From: Spinacia oleracea
Lineage: Eukaryota > Streptophyta > Magnoliopsida > Caryophyllales > Amaranthaceae
NCBI RefSeq assembly: GCF_020520425.1
Contig: NC_079488.1
Coordinates: 88,021,285 to 88,085,284 of the forward strand
Reading direction: 5' to 3'
Length of the DNA: 64,000 nucleotides
Positions 23,042 through 34,179 of the stretch are shown here, in pieces; positions within the stretch are counted from its first letter, which is position 1; the number at the start of each line of letters is the position of its first letter. The notes beneath the pieces were generated by a model, which made no database searches, was not told the DNA's origin, and was given only the letters and a program-made list of their open reading frames with translations. The position numbers and the translations under genes are program-made.

Positions 23042-23665
23042 TTAGTCCATAAAACCAGTTTGGCGCCACACGGCGTTACGGACTTGCCTCAGATCTCTCC
23101 CTTTCAGCGTCCTTCCCACGCCTTCTAGCACCGACGACGTCGATTTCAGCTTCATCGCGACGATCTCGTGCGGCGGGAGCATCTCCTCTTCTTCCTCATT
23201 TTCTCTCTCCTCGGAAAATCCGTCCAATTGACGGAATTTCTTCGGTTTCCGCATCATCGACGGCACATTCATCGGAGCAGAGTGCTGGAACTTTCTGCAT
23301 GGAACGGATTGAGCCAAATCACCGGTGATAATTCGTTGAGGAGTCTTAGGGATCGTGCGGAACGGAGTCGGCGGCGGCGGAGGGGCGAGGCGGTTTCCGC
23401 AGTCGTCAGGCAGGGCGGCAAGGATGCCTGATTTCACGGAACAGCGAAACGCTAAGGTACGGCGAGATTCCGGTGAGATAGAGGAATGAATTGAATCGGA
23501 CGAGTCGGTGAGTCCGCCTCCTCCGGTCCAGAAGAGGTCCGCCTCGGTCAGCTCATCGCCGGAATGGTCGGCGGAGGAAGCGTTGGTGAGAGAGAATGCG
23601 GCTAAGAAGCGATCGGAGGAAGTGGTTTTCCGGTGACGGTGGTAATTAACGCCGTTAGTCTCCAT
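23042..23665 (-). CDS. S40-family senescence regulator (DUF584)
   Basis: This intronless gene encodes 207 residues. The C-terminal 50 residues carry the family hallmark: LPPHEIVAMKLKS, then SVLEGVGRTLKGRDL and the ending RNAVWRQTGF. The N-terminal part has a Ser-rich stretch, ESRRTLAF-like sequence, a PPPPPTPFRTIPKTP proline segment and an acidic run ENEEEEE just before the conserved block. S40 proteins are small plant-specific, mostly nuclear proteins linked to leaf senescence and stress; their biochemical activity is not established. The start at 23665 is the first ATG after a minus-strand TATA box (TATAAATT, about 23735-23743). Length and intronless structure fit the family. The frame is intact. 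The exact paralogue (S40-5/6-like or other) is not determined. Confidence 0.9.
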   Translation of the reverse strand: METNGVNYHRHRKTTSSDRFLAAFSLTNASSADHSGDELTEADLFWTGGGGLTDSSDSIHSSISPESRRTLAFRCSVKSGILAALPDDCGNRLAPPPPPTPFRTIPKTPQRIITGDLAQSVPCRKFQHSAPMNVPSMMRKPKKFRQLDGFSEERENEEEEEMLPPHEIVAMKLKSTSSVLEGVGRTLKGRDLRQVRNAVWRQTGFMD

Positions 23666-23734
23666 AATTTAGGATTTTTGAGGAGTTTGGTGAGAGGAGA
23701 GAGAAAATTAGAAGGGAAAGTGGGAGAGAGGATT

Positions 23735-23744
23735 GAATTTATAC
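23735..23744 (-). promoter_or_regulatory. TATA box of the S40 gene
   Basis: The minus strand reads GTATAAATTC about 70-80 bp before the start codon, leaving room for a roughly 40-nt leader. Two MITEs lie further upstream (23988-24696 and 24866-25131). Confidence 0.6.
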
Positions 23745-23987
23745 AAAATGGAGATAAAGACGTGGCGGAAAGACGCAGTGTACAAGAGAAGGGAAGTCCT
23801 TGGTAGTCGTCATCTTTTTCGAACTTTTTTTTTTTTCCAAAAAAAGTTTCAATTTTGAATTGGTTTTGTTTGGTAGTATAAGAAAAAATTTTACAAATTT
23901 TTATATAAGGCGTTAAAAGACCATATTTGTGTCATATAAGTTAAAGCAATGAAACTAATAAGTTAATCACTGAAATTAATTATTTAA

Positions 23988-24696
23988 GAGCATGTACATT
24001 GGGGCTCTTGGAGTGGCTCTCCAAGTAACTCTCCAACAAGAACTAGCTCTTGGCCAACATTAGGGCTTTTGAGTGGTTCTTGAGGGGCTCTTGAGTAGCT
24101 CTTCATGGAGAGCTACTTCAAGATAGCTCTTGTCCAAGAGCCCTCCAAGAGTTGGTTCTTGTTGAAAAATGAGGAGTAACTTTGGGTAAAAATACAATTA
24201 AGTAGTAACTTTTTTATATTTTATATTTATGATTCAATAAAATGAAAAACTAATATGTTTAATATTTTTTTTACGGAAAATCTACAATAATTGTTACTTT
24301 TCTTTTTTCCTTCCCTATTTAACAACCCTAATATTGGGCTATTTATTTGCAACTAAAATTATTTTGTCTTCTTCTTTTTAACCCATTGGTTGAAAATGAA
24401 ATCTAATTATTGTTAATATTGCAGTAATCTAAAATTTTCTATCATAATTACTTAACGTATTAGTTATTACCAATAAATATTAACATTGTTTGATATATAT
24501 AAAATAAATGAATAATTGACATGGGACCACCAAATGGTAAAAAAAAAAAATATTGGAGAGCTCATTTAAAGAACCAACCAATGTTGGGTGTTTTTAGGAA
24601 TGAATTCTTGAGTGTATCTTGTAGAGAGATAATGGTAGAGAGAGAGTGGAGAGCCCTCCAAGAGCTCTTTTGAAGAGTCAGCCAATGTACGTGCTC
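23988..24696. mobile_element. PIF/Harbinger (Tourist-like) MITE
   Basis: The ends GAGCATGTACATTGG and CCAATGTACGTGCTC are inverted repeats, flanked by TAA on both sides (23985-23987 and 24697-24699), the PIF/Harbinger target duplication. The 709-bp body holds many CTCTTGGAG/CTCCAAGAG motifs on both strands and no transposase. It lies about 320 bp upstream of the S40 start. Confidence 0.85.
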
Positions 24697-24865
24697 TAAG
24701 TAATAGAACCAATTAGTTAAGCATTGAAATCGATTAGTTAAACAATCAAAGTGGTCTTTTTGGTAAGGCGGTTACACAAAAGTTACCGAAAGAATTTACT
24801 GTAGTACGGAGTAGATGGTTAATTACTCCTTAATTTATTTTTTAACCCTTCCGGAAAAATAAATA

Positions 24866-25131
24866 CTCCTCTGTATTTAATTAAAAGATACATTTTGTAT
24901 AACTGGTCGTATTTAATTAAAAGTTGTAATTTCTTTTTTTAGCATGTCGTGGTCCCACTTTAAATTATATTAATTTTTCTCTCTTTCTTGTGGTCTCCAC
25001 ACTTATTCAAATCATCTTTTTACTACAATAAAATAATTCATCCACTATCCCACTTTCATCTTATTTTAATAAATTCAACTCAATCTCTATGTGCCAGTCA
25101 AAGTGTATATTTTAATTAAATATGGAGGGAG
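24866..25131. mobile_element. Stowaway-like (Tc1/mariner) MITE
   Basis: CTCCTCTGTATTTAATTAA at the left and TTAATTAAATATGGAGGGAG at the right form inverted ends of about 35 bp, flanked by TA dinucleotides. The 266-bp length and the CTCCCTCC-type end are typical of plant Stowaway elements. Confidence 0.8.
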
Positions 25132-25164
25132 TATAACAAAATAAAGAATATATTACATTATTGT

Positions 25165-25610
25165 TGTGGGAACTTTGTTGGTGATGACGTGTAACCCTTT
25201 CCTCGGAAGTATCAAGTATGCGCTGGCACGATCTTCCTGCAACCTGCAAAACAAGGATATTCCCGTAGGAATATTCCCTCTGATGCCTAAGTAAGTATTG
25301 GATAAAGAAAGAAGTAATTTATAGAGAGAAGGGGCAAAGCAGAATAGTTTAAGGTCGGTAGGAATGAATTGATTGCCCCTTTAACTTGGGATCTGAACTA
25401 TTTATGGGACTAGGATTTTGGGAAGTGCCATATGATTGGCTGACCTCAGAGATGGGGACATGTGTCCTTGTCAAGTATATTGGGCTTAAGGTGTCTTTTC
25501 AGTTTGGGCTTGTCATAGGAAATTTGGGGCCTCTTTTGTTTGTCTTTAGGGATGATTTTGCTAGATGTGTACATCTGCCTAGCATGCATGGGCCACGCGT
25601 TGCCCCACGA
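25165..25610 (-). mobile_element. LTR fragment, TGTGGGAAC family (minus)
   Basis: It begins TGTGGGAACTTTGTTGG and its reverse complement matches 39475-39878, including the TATGCGCTGGCAC and AATATTCCC segments and the TATAAAT box (minus, about 25314). The other end is unclear, merging with the next element at about 25610. Confidence 0.6.
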
Positions 25611-26375
25611 TAGGTCCAAGGTGGAGTTTGCTATTTCTAGGCCACATCTTTAGCCCCTCAAGGAGGATGCTCTATATCTTTAGGGTGTTCTCCTTGATGT
25701 AGTTGTGCACCACGTGTTGTCATCTGCTGAGCTTCAGTTTTCCTTTAAAAACCAAAGCAGGGATTCATTTTCCTCTTTCATTTCTCTTCTGACCATTGAG
25801 AGTTTTTAGAGAGACAAAGAAGTTTTCAAGAGTTCTTTGCTTAAGCTGAAAGTGATCTTGGCTACTTTTCTTCGCATTTGCTTTGGGGATCAATTTTTTC
25901 GACTGAAGCTTTCACCCATTTTGATCATTTGCAGGTACTTCTTTTGCCATTTTTCTTGTTTTTTTGTTAATTTTTTCGTTTTGTTATCCTTTTCTTGGGG
26001 ATACATTTTTGCTATGGTCATGTTCCTATTGTATTTGGACGACTCCGTCACTTATTTTCTTCTCTTTTTAAGTCGGGTGTTCCGTTCCTTATGCAGGGCG
26101 GCAAGGCACGTACGTATTAGGAAAACGACTAATGTGGGTGCATGGGAATTGAAGCACCCCGGGAACGAGAAAGCCGTGTTCCTTTTTCGACCCCCCCCCA
26201 TGTGACTTGGAGGGGAGCTAATTCCTCGCATAATTCTGGGTGAGAAGGTGTCAGGGCTGGCCGTTCTCAAAGAAGACGTAAGAGTGTGGCTCGCCGTCCT
26301 CCAGTCCCGAGAGAGGACTTTGAGGAAGATTCTTCTAGTTAATCGGATGAGGAGGCAACCAGGCAACCGCCTCAA

Positions 26376-27104
26376 TTGGTGCATGGGAAAGAGGATTTGG
26401 ATTTATTTCCATCTGATATTTTCCCAAGTAGGAAATGGATTCGATACCTGAATGAGCAGGGACGTGACTTTGAGCGTTTTCTTTTGTTACCCCGTGGCTT
26501 TAGCTTCAGATGTCCTAGCTCCCATAGCACCGTAGATCGCCTGTCCTTGGGTGAGGTTGCTGTCTATACGACCGCTTTTAGGCTAGGACTTAGGTTTCCT
26601 TTACATCAATTCGTACTTGCCTTGGACGGGTATGATATCGACCTGGCCCAGCTGACTCCCAACTCTTAAGCAAATATCTTCGGCTTCATTGCCAAATGTG
26701 CTGTTAATGACGTCGCCCCTTCCTTTTCATCCTTTGTTAGGTTAGTGGATATTGCGTCTTCTTCTCGTTCACCTCAGGGATGGTTTACCCTCTACAGCTG
26801 GAGAGGTCAGACAGTGGTAAGAAAGTCGTCCAGTTGGGTGTGGTGGAGGACTAAGTGGTCCATTATACGAATGGAGGACCTCACACTTTCGAGACGTCTT
26901 ACTCGTTGGAATTATAGGCCGCACTTTATTTCCAAGGCCATGGCTCTTCCTCGTCTTCTTTCGAAGGAATGGAGATTCGTAAAGCCTTTATTTCAAGCAG
27001 AAATGTATAGACTGTCTGTTAAGAGTCATGCCTGGGTACCCAACAGTTGGCTTCCTCACGTAGGCCAGTTTACAATAGAGTATTTCTTGCGACCGTTGGT
27101 GTAG
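26376..27104 (+). pseudogene. Gypsy-type gag-like ORF relic
   Basis: One frame runs from 26376 to 27104 and is broken by TAA at 26667-26669. Before the stop it has LSLGEVAVYTTAFRLGLRFPLH and LALDGYDIDLAQLTPNS, and after it FGFIAKCAVNDVAPS and GWFTLYSWRGQ. These resemble the plant retrotransposon gag-like domain with the pattern 'vaiYvaal.yGlrlPlhpf' and 'aqLaPNsWr' known from Tat-like Gypsy elements. Upstream frames (25837-26375) are shifted or closed. The frame runs directly into the LTR start at 27100 without pol, so the body is deleted or the LTR belongs to another insertion. Confidence 0.6.
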
Positions 27105-28174
27105 ACACCTAAATTGTGTCTCCCCTGGGCGTCTTTGCACGCGTGAATGACTAACCTCGAATTCTAGCTTTGCCAAAACCATTAGCCTCCAACTAGGAAA
27201 CCTAACCCCTAGGAGCATCATTCAAACCCCATGCATCAAAATCGCCGATTTAGGGTCTTTTAGGAGTGCCACTCCACTTGATTAAAAACCCCTAAACACT
27301 TTCACGCACAAATGCCAAATTCAAAATTCAATCCAACAACGTCATAACGCTAGATTTTCTAGCCAATTTCAAATTTCAAAATTCAATCCAACGACGTCAT
27401 AACGCCGGATTTTCTAGTCCAAGTCCAAATTCAAATTTCAAAATTCAACTCAACGACGTCGTAATGCCGGATTTTCTAGTCCAATTTCCAATTCCAAATT
27501 CAAAAACCCAATCCAACGGCGTCGTACTGCCGGATTTTCGATTCAAGCATTCAAACCTCCAATTCGATTGTTCAAAACCTCAAGTTCAAATTTTCAAACT
27601 CATGATGGCGTAATGCCGAATTTTCAATTCAACCCTTCAAACCTCAAGTTCGAATTTCCAAATCCATGTTCTTCAATTCAATCTTCCAAATTTCAAGCTC
27701 TATGTTCAAAGCCTCAAGTTTTTAAATCCATGTCGGCGTAATGCCGGATTTTCAATTCAATATTTCGAATCTCAAAATTCTACATTCAAGGCCTCAAATC
27801 TCCTCATCCATGGCGGCATAATGCCGGATTTTCAAGTCTCAAATTACTATTAAAAACCTTTTAAAGAATAAAAGTTCCAAATCCAATTTCAAATGCCTAA
27901 AATCCATGGCGACGTAATGCCGAATTTTCAAGTCCAAAATCCAAGTCCTTCAAAATTCCAATTCAAAGCCTCATCTTCTATACAAAACTCCTCTTTCCAA
28001 ATTCCAAGTTCAAAACTCCAAATCAAACTAAAGCTTCAAATTTCGCCTTCAAAGATTACAAAGAGCCTTGCTTTCCATTCATCCCAAATACAAATTCAAA
28101 TGCATTTCTATTATCGGGTTGAAAGTCCCTTGAAATAATACAAATTCAATTTCTAAATTCTCACGGGTTGAAAG
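27100..28174 (+). mobile_element. LTR of Tat/Ogre-like type, 3' end interrupted
   Basis: The start TGTAGACACCTAAATTGTGTC is the characteristic opening of Tat/Ogre-type plant LTRs. A minisatellite fills the middle. The right end is not visible: the copy C LTR begins at 28175. No gene is supported; the 81-codon frame at 27893-28138 lies in repeat DNA. Confidence 0.5.
27305..27935. repeat. Minisatellite with CGACGTCRTAAYGCCGGATTTTC core, about 8 copies
   Basis: A core around ACGTCATAACGCCGGATTTTC recurs at about 27338, 27392, 27456, 27520, 27605, 27734, 27812 and 27907, separated by AATTCAA-type spacers. The spacing grows from 55-65 bp to over 100 bp, so the array is decaying towards its right end. 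Confidence 0.75.
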
Positions 28175-29163
28175 TGTAGGGGAATACAGTTAAATACATA
28201 TTAACATGTGCGGAAAAATTCCCAAAGCCAGGAAACATGTATAAAGCTCAGATTAAGCAAACTTACATTCGAAGCGTGTTTTTCCTAGTTTATTGATTAA
28301 CAAACACGAACAAAGAACTCCAATCGTCGTTCCTCTATTTAGTTCACCGACACGTTCAGATCCGTCTTGAGATTCGTAGCTTAGACAATGCTCAAGAGTG
28401 TTTAGCTTTTTGGGAAGAACAATCTGAACGGAGGCAAACTGAACTTACGTAATATTAGAATTAGGTTAGGGTTGGAAAAAACATTAATTGTGTTTGTGTG
28501 TTATAACCCTTAGGTTATAATGTGACCAGCCAAGGCACAAGGCCTCAACTGGCCACAACACACGCACACCCGAATCCCACAGCAGCACGCGGGCCTCGCA
28601 GTCGTGGGCCTCGCTGCTTTGCTCGCTGCATTGTTGCACTCCCTGCACGCACACGCCGACCCTTGCGGGCTCGCTGCTTGTTGTACGCGAGCTGCTGGCT
28701 CGTTGGGCCTTGCGCGCAGCTCTTGGCTCGATGGGCCGACAACTTCGTTGCGGCTCGTATTCGCGACCAACGCCTTACGACTATTATTTATCGTATCGTA
28801 CTTGACGAATCACCATCGTACGATACTATTATACGTTTCGCCTAGATTACGAATATTCGCGATACGATATACGATTCCGATCCAACGTCATATCGTATAT
28901 TATGTTTTCCGAACTAATTCCCGAAAAGCTTTTAAATGAATTTTCGATTCATTTAATCCGGTGATCTGTTACATGCCATTGGTGTGACCTTATAGGTTCA
29001 GTTAAGAGTAAGCTGTGAGCCTAATATAGATTAGAACTCACTGATCGGAAGCATTGCTCCAACTAGCTGTTCCGATCACTTGATCTCACTGAATTAATTG
29101 TTCGTAATTAATCTGAAATTTGGTATTAAACTAATGCACCTTGGGTGAATGACACATTTACTT
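28175..29163 (-). mobile_element. Lone Copia-like LTR, copy C
   Basis: It aligns with the LTRs at 4163 and 18359: TGCGGAAAAATTCCCAAAGCC near the left, the CGAACAAAGAACTCC segment, a CGTTCAGATCCGTCTT segment, a GC-rich block (28540-28770) and the CACTTGATCTCACTGAATTA segment at the right. No internal region follows on either side, so it is a solo LTR or fragment. The GC-rich block opens frames on both strands that I do not regard as genes. A target duplication was not found. Confidence 0.65.
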
Positions 29164-30486
29164 CGGTCCTCCCTCCCAGAAACCATGGGAGGTGGTCGCC
29201 TAGTTACCGCACTATCTAAGGGCTCGTTCGGCATTGTTGCGGTTTCCTGTTTTTCGTTTTATTTTTCAAAAAAACCCAAACAAATGTGTTCGGGGATTTC
29301 ATTTTAAAAAACAAATTTCTATCAGTTTTTTCAAATAAAAAACGGAAATGTCAAAACCACTTTTTGTGGTTTTTTTTTTCCCGTTTCGTTTTACGATTTT
29401 TTTTAACAAAGTCGACTTTAGATCCATCTTTGTTCTTCCTTCTTCAATCTTGTGATATACCATCAATGGACAAACGAAACCTTTGTATTCAGAAAATATG
29501 AATCCAAGAAACGCGGCGAATTATCGTATACGATAATGGAAATCCGATTACCCCTAAGACCTTCAATTCCTGATGCTTTTTGTGTTCTCAATTGCATCCT
29601 ATATCTGCTTGGGTTTTATGACCTGAAGCTGCCGATCGGAATTTTTTTTGGACCATGGGATGAGATTAAGCTTGATTGAGCTTGAGACACTACAATGATT
29701 TGAGAATTTTAAGATAGGAAATTAAAGAAAACTCACCTGTATAATTGGGATAACGTCGATTGCACAATAATAAAGATCAAAACTATCGAAAATCGGGATA
29801 TAAAATTAAAGTACACGGTGGAATTGTTTGGGAAGCTTAGGAGAATGATAAATAATTGCAGGGGAGACAACAAAAGTTTGTAGCAAGGCCGGTATTGAAG
29901 CCATGGCTATTACTCTTGAAGTTTCCAAAGAGAGAGGATAGAGACACATAAATATCACCGCCTTTACCAGAAGAAAGATGGAGGCTTAGATTAGTGGTTT
30001 ACAGGCTTTGAGTTAATCAAAAGTAAAAAGATGGTTTTTGATATGTTTTATTTTATCTTTTTGAAGGATGATGGTTTTCATATGTAAATGCCACGTGAGT
30101 TTAATATTAATCCAAAAAAGTAGAAATAAGTTGCTTCTTGAAAGTTATCGTTATATATTTGTTTTGATAAAATTAAAAACAAAACTGAAAATTAGAATAC
30201 ATAAGAATTAAAAACAAAGAAGTGACGGAAGAAGGGTACATGTGAAGATAAAAAAGACAAGGTAACTGCTAAAATCTTGGTCTCCAAAGATGATGCGAAG
30301 AAAGGAAAATAAAACAAAAGCATTGAAGAACACTTTGGTCTTGGGCAAGAGAAAAATAAGTCTCTCAATAAATCTCTCTCTAAGCTCTCAGAAGTTATCA
30401 AAAGAAAATGAAAGAGTAGATTGAATCCCTATCCCGTGGTGTTCATGCAAGTCAGAAAAAGTCAAGAGAATGTAGTAATGGTATAG
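29164..30486. other. Gap: no gene recognised
   Basis: From 29221 the phrase GGGCTCGTTCGGCA, followed by A/T tracts, looks like the end of a MITE, but no partner end was found. Frames at 29286-29679 (up to 75 codons) and 30192-30401 (minus) have no recognisable motif. The segment just before 30487 is continuous with that after 39341, since the retrotransposon split it. Confidence 0.4.
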
Positions 30487-33358
30487 TGTAATACCCCGAA
30501 TTTTTAAAACTCGATTAATTGTGCTTAATTATTTTTATTTAGCTTAAATCGTTTTAAATCCAAATTTCAAACTTTTTTTTTTATTTTATTTAACGAAGCT
30601 TTATTTCGTTTGGAATTTTAATATTGTCACACGATTTTTTTTTTCAGATTATATAATTTAATCTTATATGTACGAGCTTAACGACATTTTTTTTAAATCT
30701 TTATTATTTTCGGATTTCTAATAATTTCGAAACGTTCTTATTTTATTTGAAAATTTAATTTAATTTTTCGTTAAGCGATATTTTTTATAAAGAATTATTT
30801 TAAAACTTGATTTTAATTAAACATTTCTATTTTTATAAATTTCTGAAAATTACAACAATTTCTGAAATTTTGCCTAATATTTTGGAATTACGAAAATGCC
30901 CTCAAGGAACCAAAAATTCACTTTTTCCCTCTTCCTTTGCTCTCCACGTATAAACCAGGAAGGAAATTTCCTTCCCTCCTTCCCTCAATTCTGTCCAAAT
31001 TCAACCCCTTGGACCCCAAGTAAACTTTTCAATATTGATATACAAATTGCATTTCCATTTCAGGAAATTCAACATCAGACAATCAAAAACAAATTCTGAT
31101 TTTCAATTCTCCTCCTCCTCTCTGCTTCGAACCATCACCACCATTAACCACCACAACAACCACCGACCACCACCACTACCACCATTGTTCGACCACCACC
31201 CCAACCACCTTCGAGCACCACCACACCTCCCTCATTCTCTCCCTTCCCCGCACGCATCCCTGCCCCCTCCCCTGTTTCATTCCCCTTCACCGCCTCGCCG
31301 CACCACCTGGCCACACAACCGCTGCAATCCGGCCACCCTCACTTCTTCCCTAACCCATCCGCCTCCACCTCCGCCGTGAACCACCCCTCCCACCGCCCAA
31401 GAAACTGCTATCTCCCTAAACTCCCCTGTTCGCGCATACCCTACCCCTTTCCCCTGACTCTCTCCCTTCTCGGCCCTGCCTGTACCACCACCGTCTCGCA
31501 CCACCACCTCCAGCCACCCCATCACTCTATCAACCAACCTCCGCCTCGAAAACCCCGGCGAGCTTCCCTCCCTCCGCCCAACACCAATCGAAAAACACCC
31601 CCTCGATCTCCCCTGTTTCATCGGTTCGCAACCCCTACCCCCCTTCCCCGTGCGCTGCCGCCGCGAACCACAACCACCGTCGCCTCTGGCACAACCTCTA
31701 TGCGCCGCTCAGCCAGCCGCCACCTCCCTTTCCTCCCTCCTCTTCTCTCCTCTTCGTGTTCCTTCCCCTTCCCCTGTTTCGTGCCTGCTCCCAGAAAACC
31801 AAAACCAATTTTTGGTTTTGGTTGGTTTTTACTCTCCTTTAAAACCCACCATTAATTGGGCCATTCTAAATTGGGCTTTTGGTAAGAAACCAATTTGCTA
31901 TTTCAGATTTTGTAATTTATTAATTTTTATGTTGTAATAAATTCTTATGATATAATTATTATTATTTACTAATAAATAGTTACTATTTTTCAGGTTAATT
32001 TTACGAAAATAAGTTACTAGTTTTGTTGTAAAAATGGAATTTAAATAATATTTTCATGAAAATCGATTTTATGAAATATGAATATATATATATATTTCGA
32101 TTAAAAATTCGATTAATAATAATATTTTCGTTAGATTTCGAAATTATACTTTTTATTAAAATTTGTTATTTATAAATTCATTACTTATAAAATTTATGAT
32201 TTATAAAATATTGATTTCAAATTATTTATCGATTTAGTACTAATTCAATAATTTGATACTTTGAAAGAAATCGAACTCGGAGCTCAGGACGAACGAACCA
32301 AGGAAAAAGGCCTAGCAATCATGGAATTGAGGTAACGGCTATTTCTAGTACCCGCAATCCCCTTATAAATATGATTTATGAAATTATGACGTTATGATTG
32401 AATTTATGAATTAAATGTTTTGATGTGTTTTATGGATTGTGGGATGAAATATGATTTGTTTGAATTGTTTATTATAATATCATTTGATTGGGTTTTCTGA
32501 TAAAATTATGTTTGTGCAATGCTTTGAAAGAAATAATATGTTTATTGATCCCAGGATCAAAATGATGTTTTATGAGCTAAATGAGTTTTGTTATTTCAAC
32601 TGAAATACAAGCCAAGGCTTGGTAAAATTACATACGGCATGATAAATGAAAGTGAAAGACCTGGTTTGTCTGGCGGTATATAAACTACCATCTTCCTATC
32701 TACCGGTCATGCATGCACCACGGACACCTGTCCACCAATGGATTACGAGCCCAGGCTCCCATGGTTTATGAGCCCAGGCTCAGGGCCCAGGCCCCATGTT
32801 ACGATGAGCCCAGGCTCTTATGGGCCCAGGCCCAGTGGAGAATTCCTTCACGGTTCGTACTTTCCGACAACTAGCATGTTAATTAAGAGTTTATGAATGA
32901 CGTTTTCATTAAAAGTTTATGAATGAATTAAATATAATGTTTTATTAAATGTTTTACCCATTCTATTCTCCCTGTGTTATTAAATAAAATGAATTGAAAT
33001 GAATTTACGTTGCTAAGGTAGTCGTTATTGAGTCTTCGGCTCACCGTTTTGTTTTCCGTTTTAGGTACTGCGGGGAACGATGGACACGAGTAGTGGCGAG
33101 GAATTTCACTTTTATATTATTCACCTAGTTTATGCTTAATGTTTATAATAGTTTAATTAAAGACTTTTAGTAATTTATGTACTTGTATTTTGGGAATATA
33201 AATGATTATTATATTAATTTGGAGGTTTTTATGGCTTATGTATGATGTTGCCTTGTAATTTCCAAGAGGGAATTACGGCAGGTAATGTCCCGACCAAATT
33301 AGGTTAATTCCGCTGCTAATTATGCTTTAATAAGTGATTTAGAGGTCGGGGCGTTACA
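30487..33358 (+). repeat. 5' LTR
   Basis: This 2872-bp LTR contains a C-rich tract of CCACCACC type (31125-31790), which creates Pro/His-rich frames in several phases, and AGCCCAGGCTC repeats at 32747-32830. The Pro-rich frames are present in both LTRs but shift between them, so I do not call a gene. Confidence 0.9.
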
Positions 33359-33360
33359 GT

Positions 33361-33375
33361 TTGGTATTCAGAGCC
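33361..33375 (+). other. Primer-binding site, initiator tRNA-Met type
   Basis: TTGGTATTCAGAGCC lies two bases after the LTR. It equals the usual TGGTATCAGAGCC site with one extra T. Confidence 0.8.
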
Positions 33376-33615
33376 AAGGTTCTGCGACCATAAGTTCTAA
33401 ACCTTACGGGTTTTGCGCATAGTAGAATTCAATAGGCTTTAAGCAAAGAGTTTTAAGGAATAAGTTAAAAAGAATATGTTAAAATCAAGTCAAGTTAAAA
33501 TGAAATGAGTGTGAGCTTAGGAACGCACGGGATAAAAGGGATTCATTTCCTATGTTATTGATGTTTTCTTGATTGAATATGTTATGCGGAATATCGATTA
33601 TCGAACTTACCAACG

Positions 33616-34160
33616 ATGCCACGAACGAAGCTCACAACAAAGCGCAACATTCACGATAACGTCGCTCACAATGATGTTCCCTATGATGATTTCTATGACG
33701 AGCAATCTATAGTAGACCCCAAGGAGATGATGGAACGATTAAGAACTGCAAGTACGTTGTCAACTGAAGTGGTCAAAGATTCTCGAAAACGAAAGTCACT
33801 AATGCAAACGAAATTGCGTCACTATTCACCCTCGAATCCACCAATCTATGATCGCAAGCCAATTCGATGGAATTTGAAGACTAGGTCAATCATATGGATC
33901 AACTACGCGAGACTTTCGAAATGCTCTAACAAATGGAAGCGAATATCGTGCTAAAACGAAAACTTGATATCGATGTCGATGAAAAGATCATTTCGTTAAA
34001 GATTGTCCTAAACCACCCCCAACGAATACCGGAACATCAACATCGACCAATCATGAACGAAACCACAACAATGCTAAATCCATCATGCCCGTCAACATAC
34101 GTAAGAGATTACATGATAAAGGACAAAGATGACGCCAATGCTGATATTATTTTGATTTAG
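33616..34160 (+). pseudogene. Degenerate gag of the Tekay-like element
   Basis: The frame from 33616 opens MPRTKLTTKRNIHDN and continues for 112 codons with an acidic segment (DVPYDDFYDEQ). It is followed in another frame by HFVKDCPKPPP (about 33988-34020), which looks like the end of a gag zinc knuckle, and by DANADI near 34133, reminiscent of the gag-protease junction of such elements. The middle of gag is missing. Assignment is from position and these scraps. Confidence 0.55.
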
Positions 34161-34179
34161 CTCTCTCTCGCTTTAGAAT

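Noticed and set aside
28510-28939. Open frames in the GC-rich block of LTR copy C
   Set aside because: The block belongs to the LTR; the frames are not shared with copies A and B.
31035-31937. Pro/Ser-rich frames in the LTRs (also 36896-37856)
   Set aside because: They follow from CCACC-type repeats; lengths and frames differ between the two near-identical LTRs.
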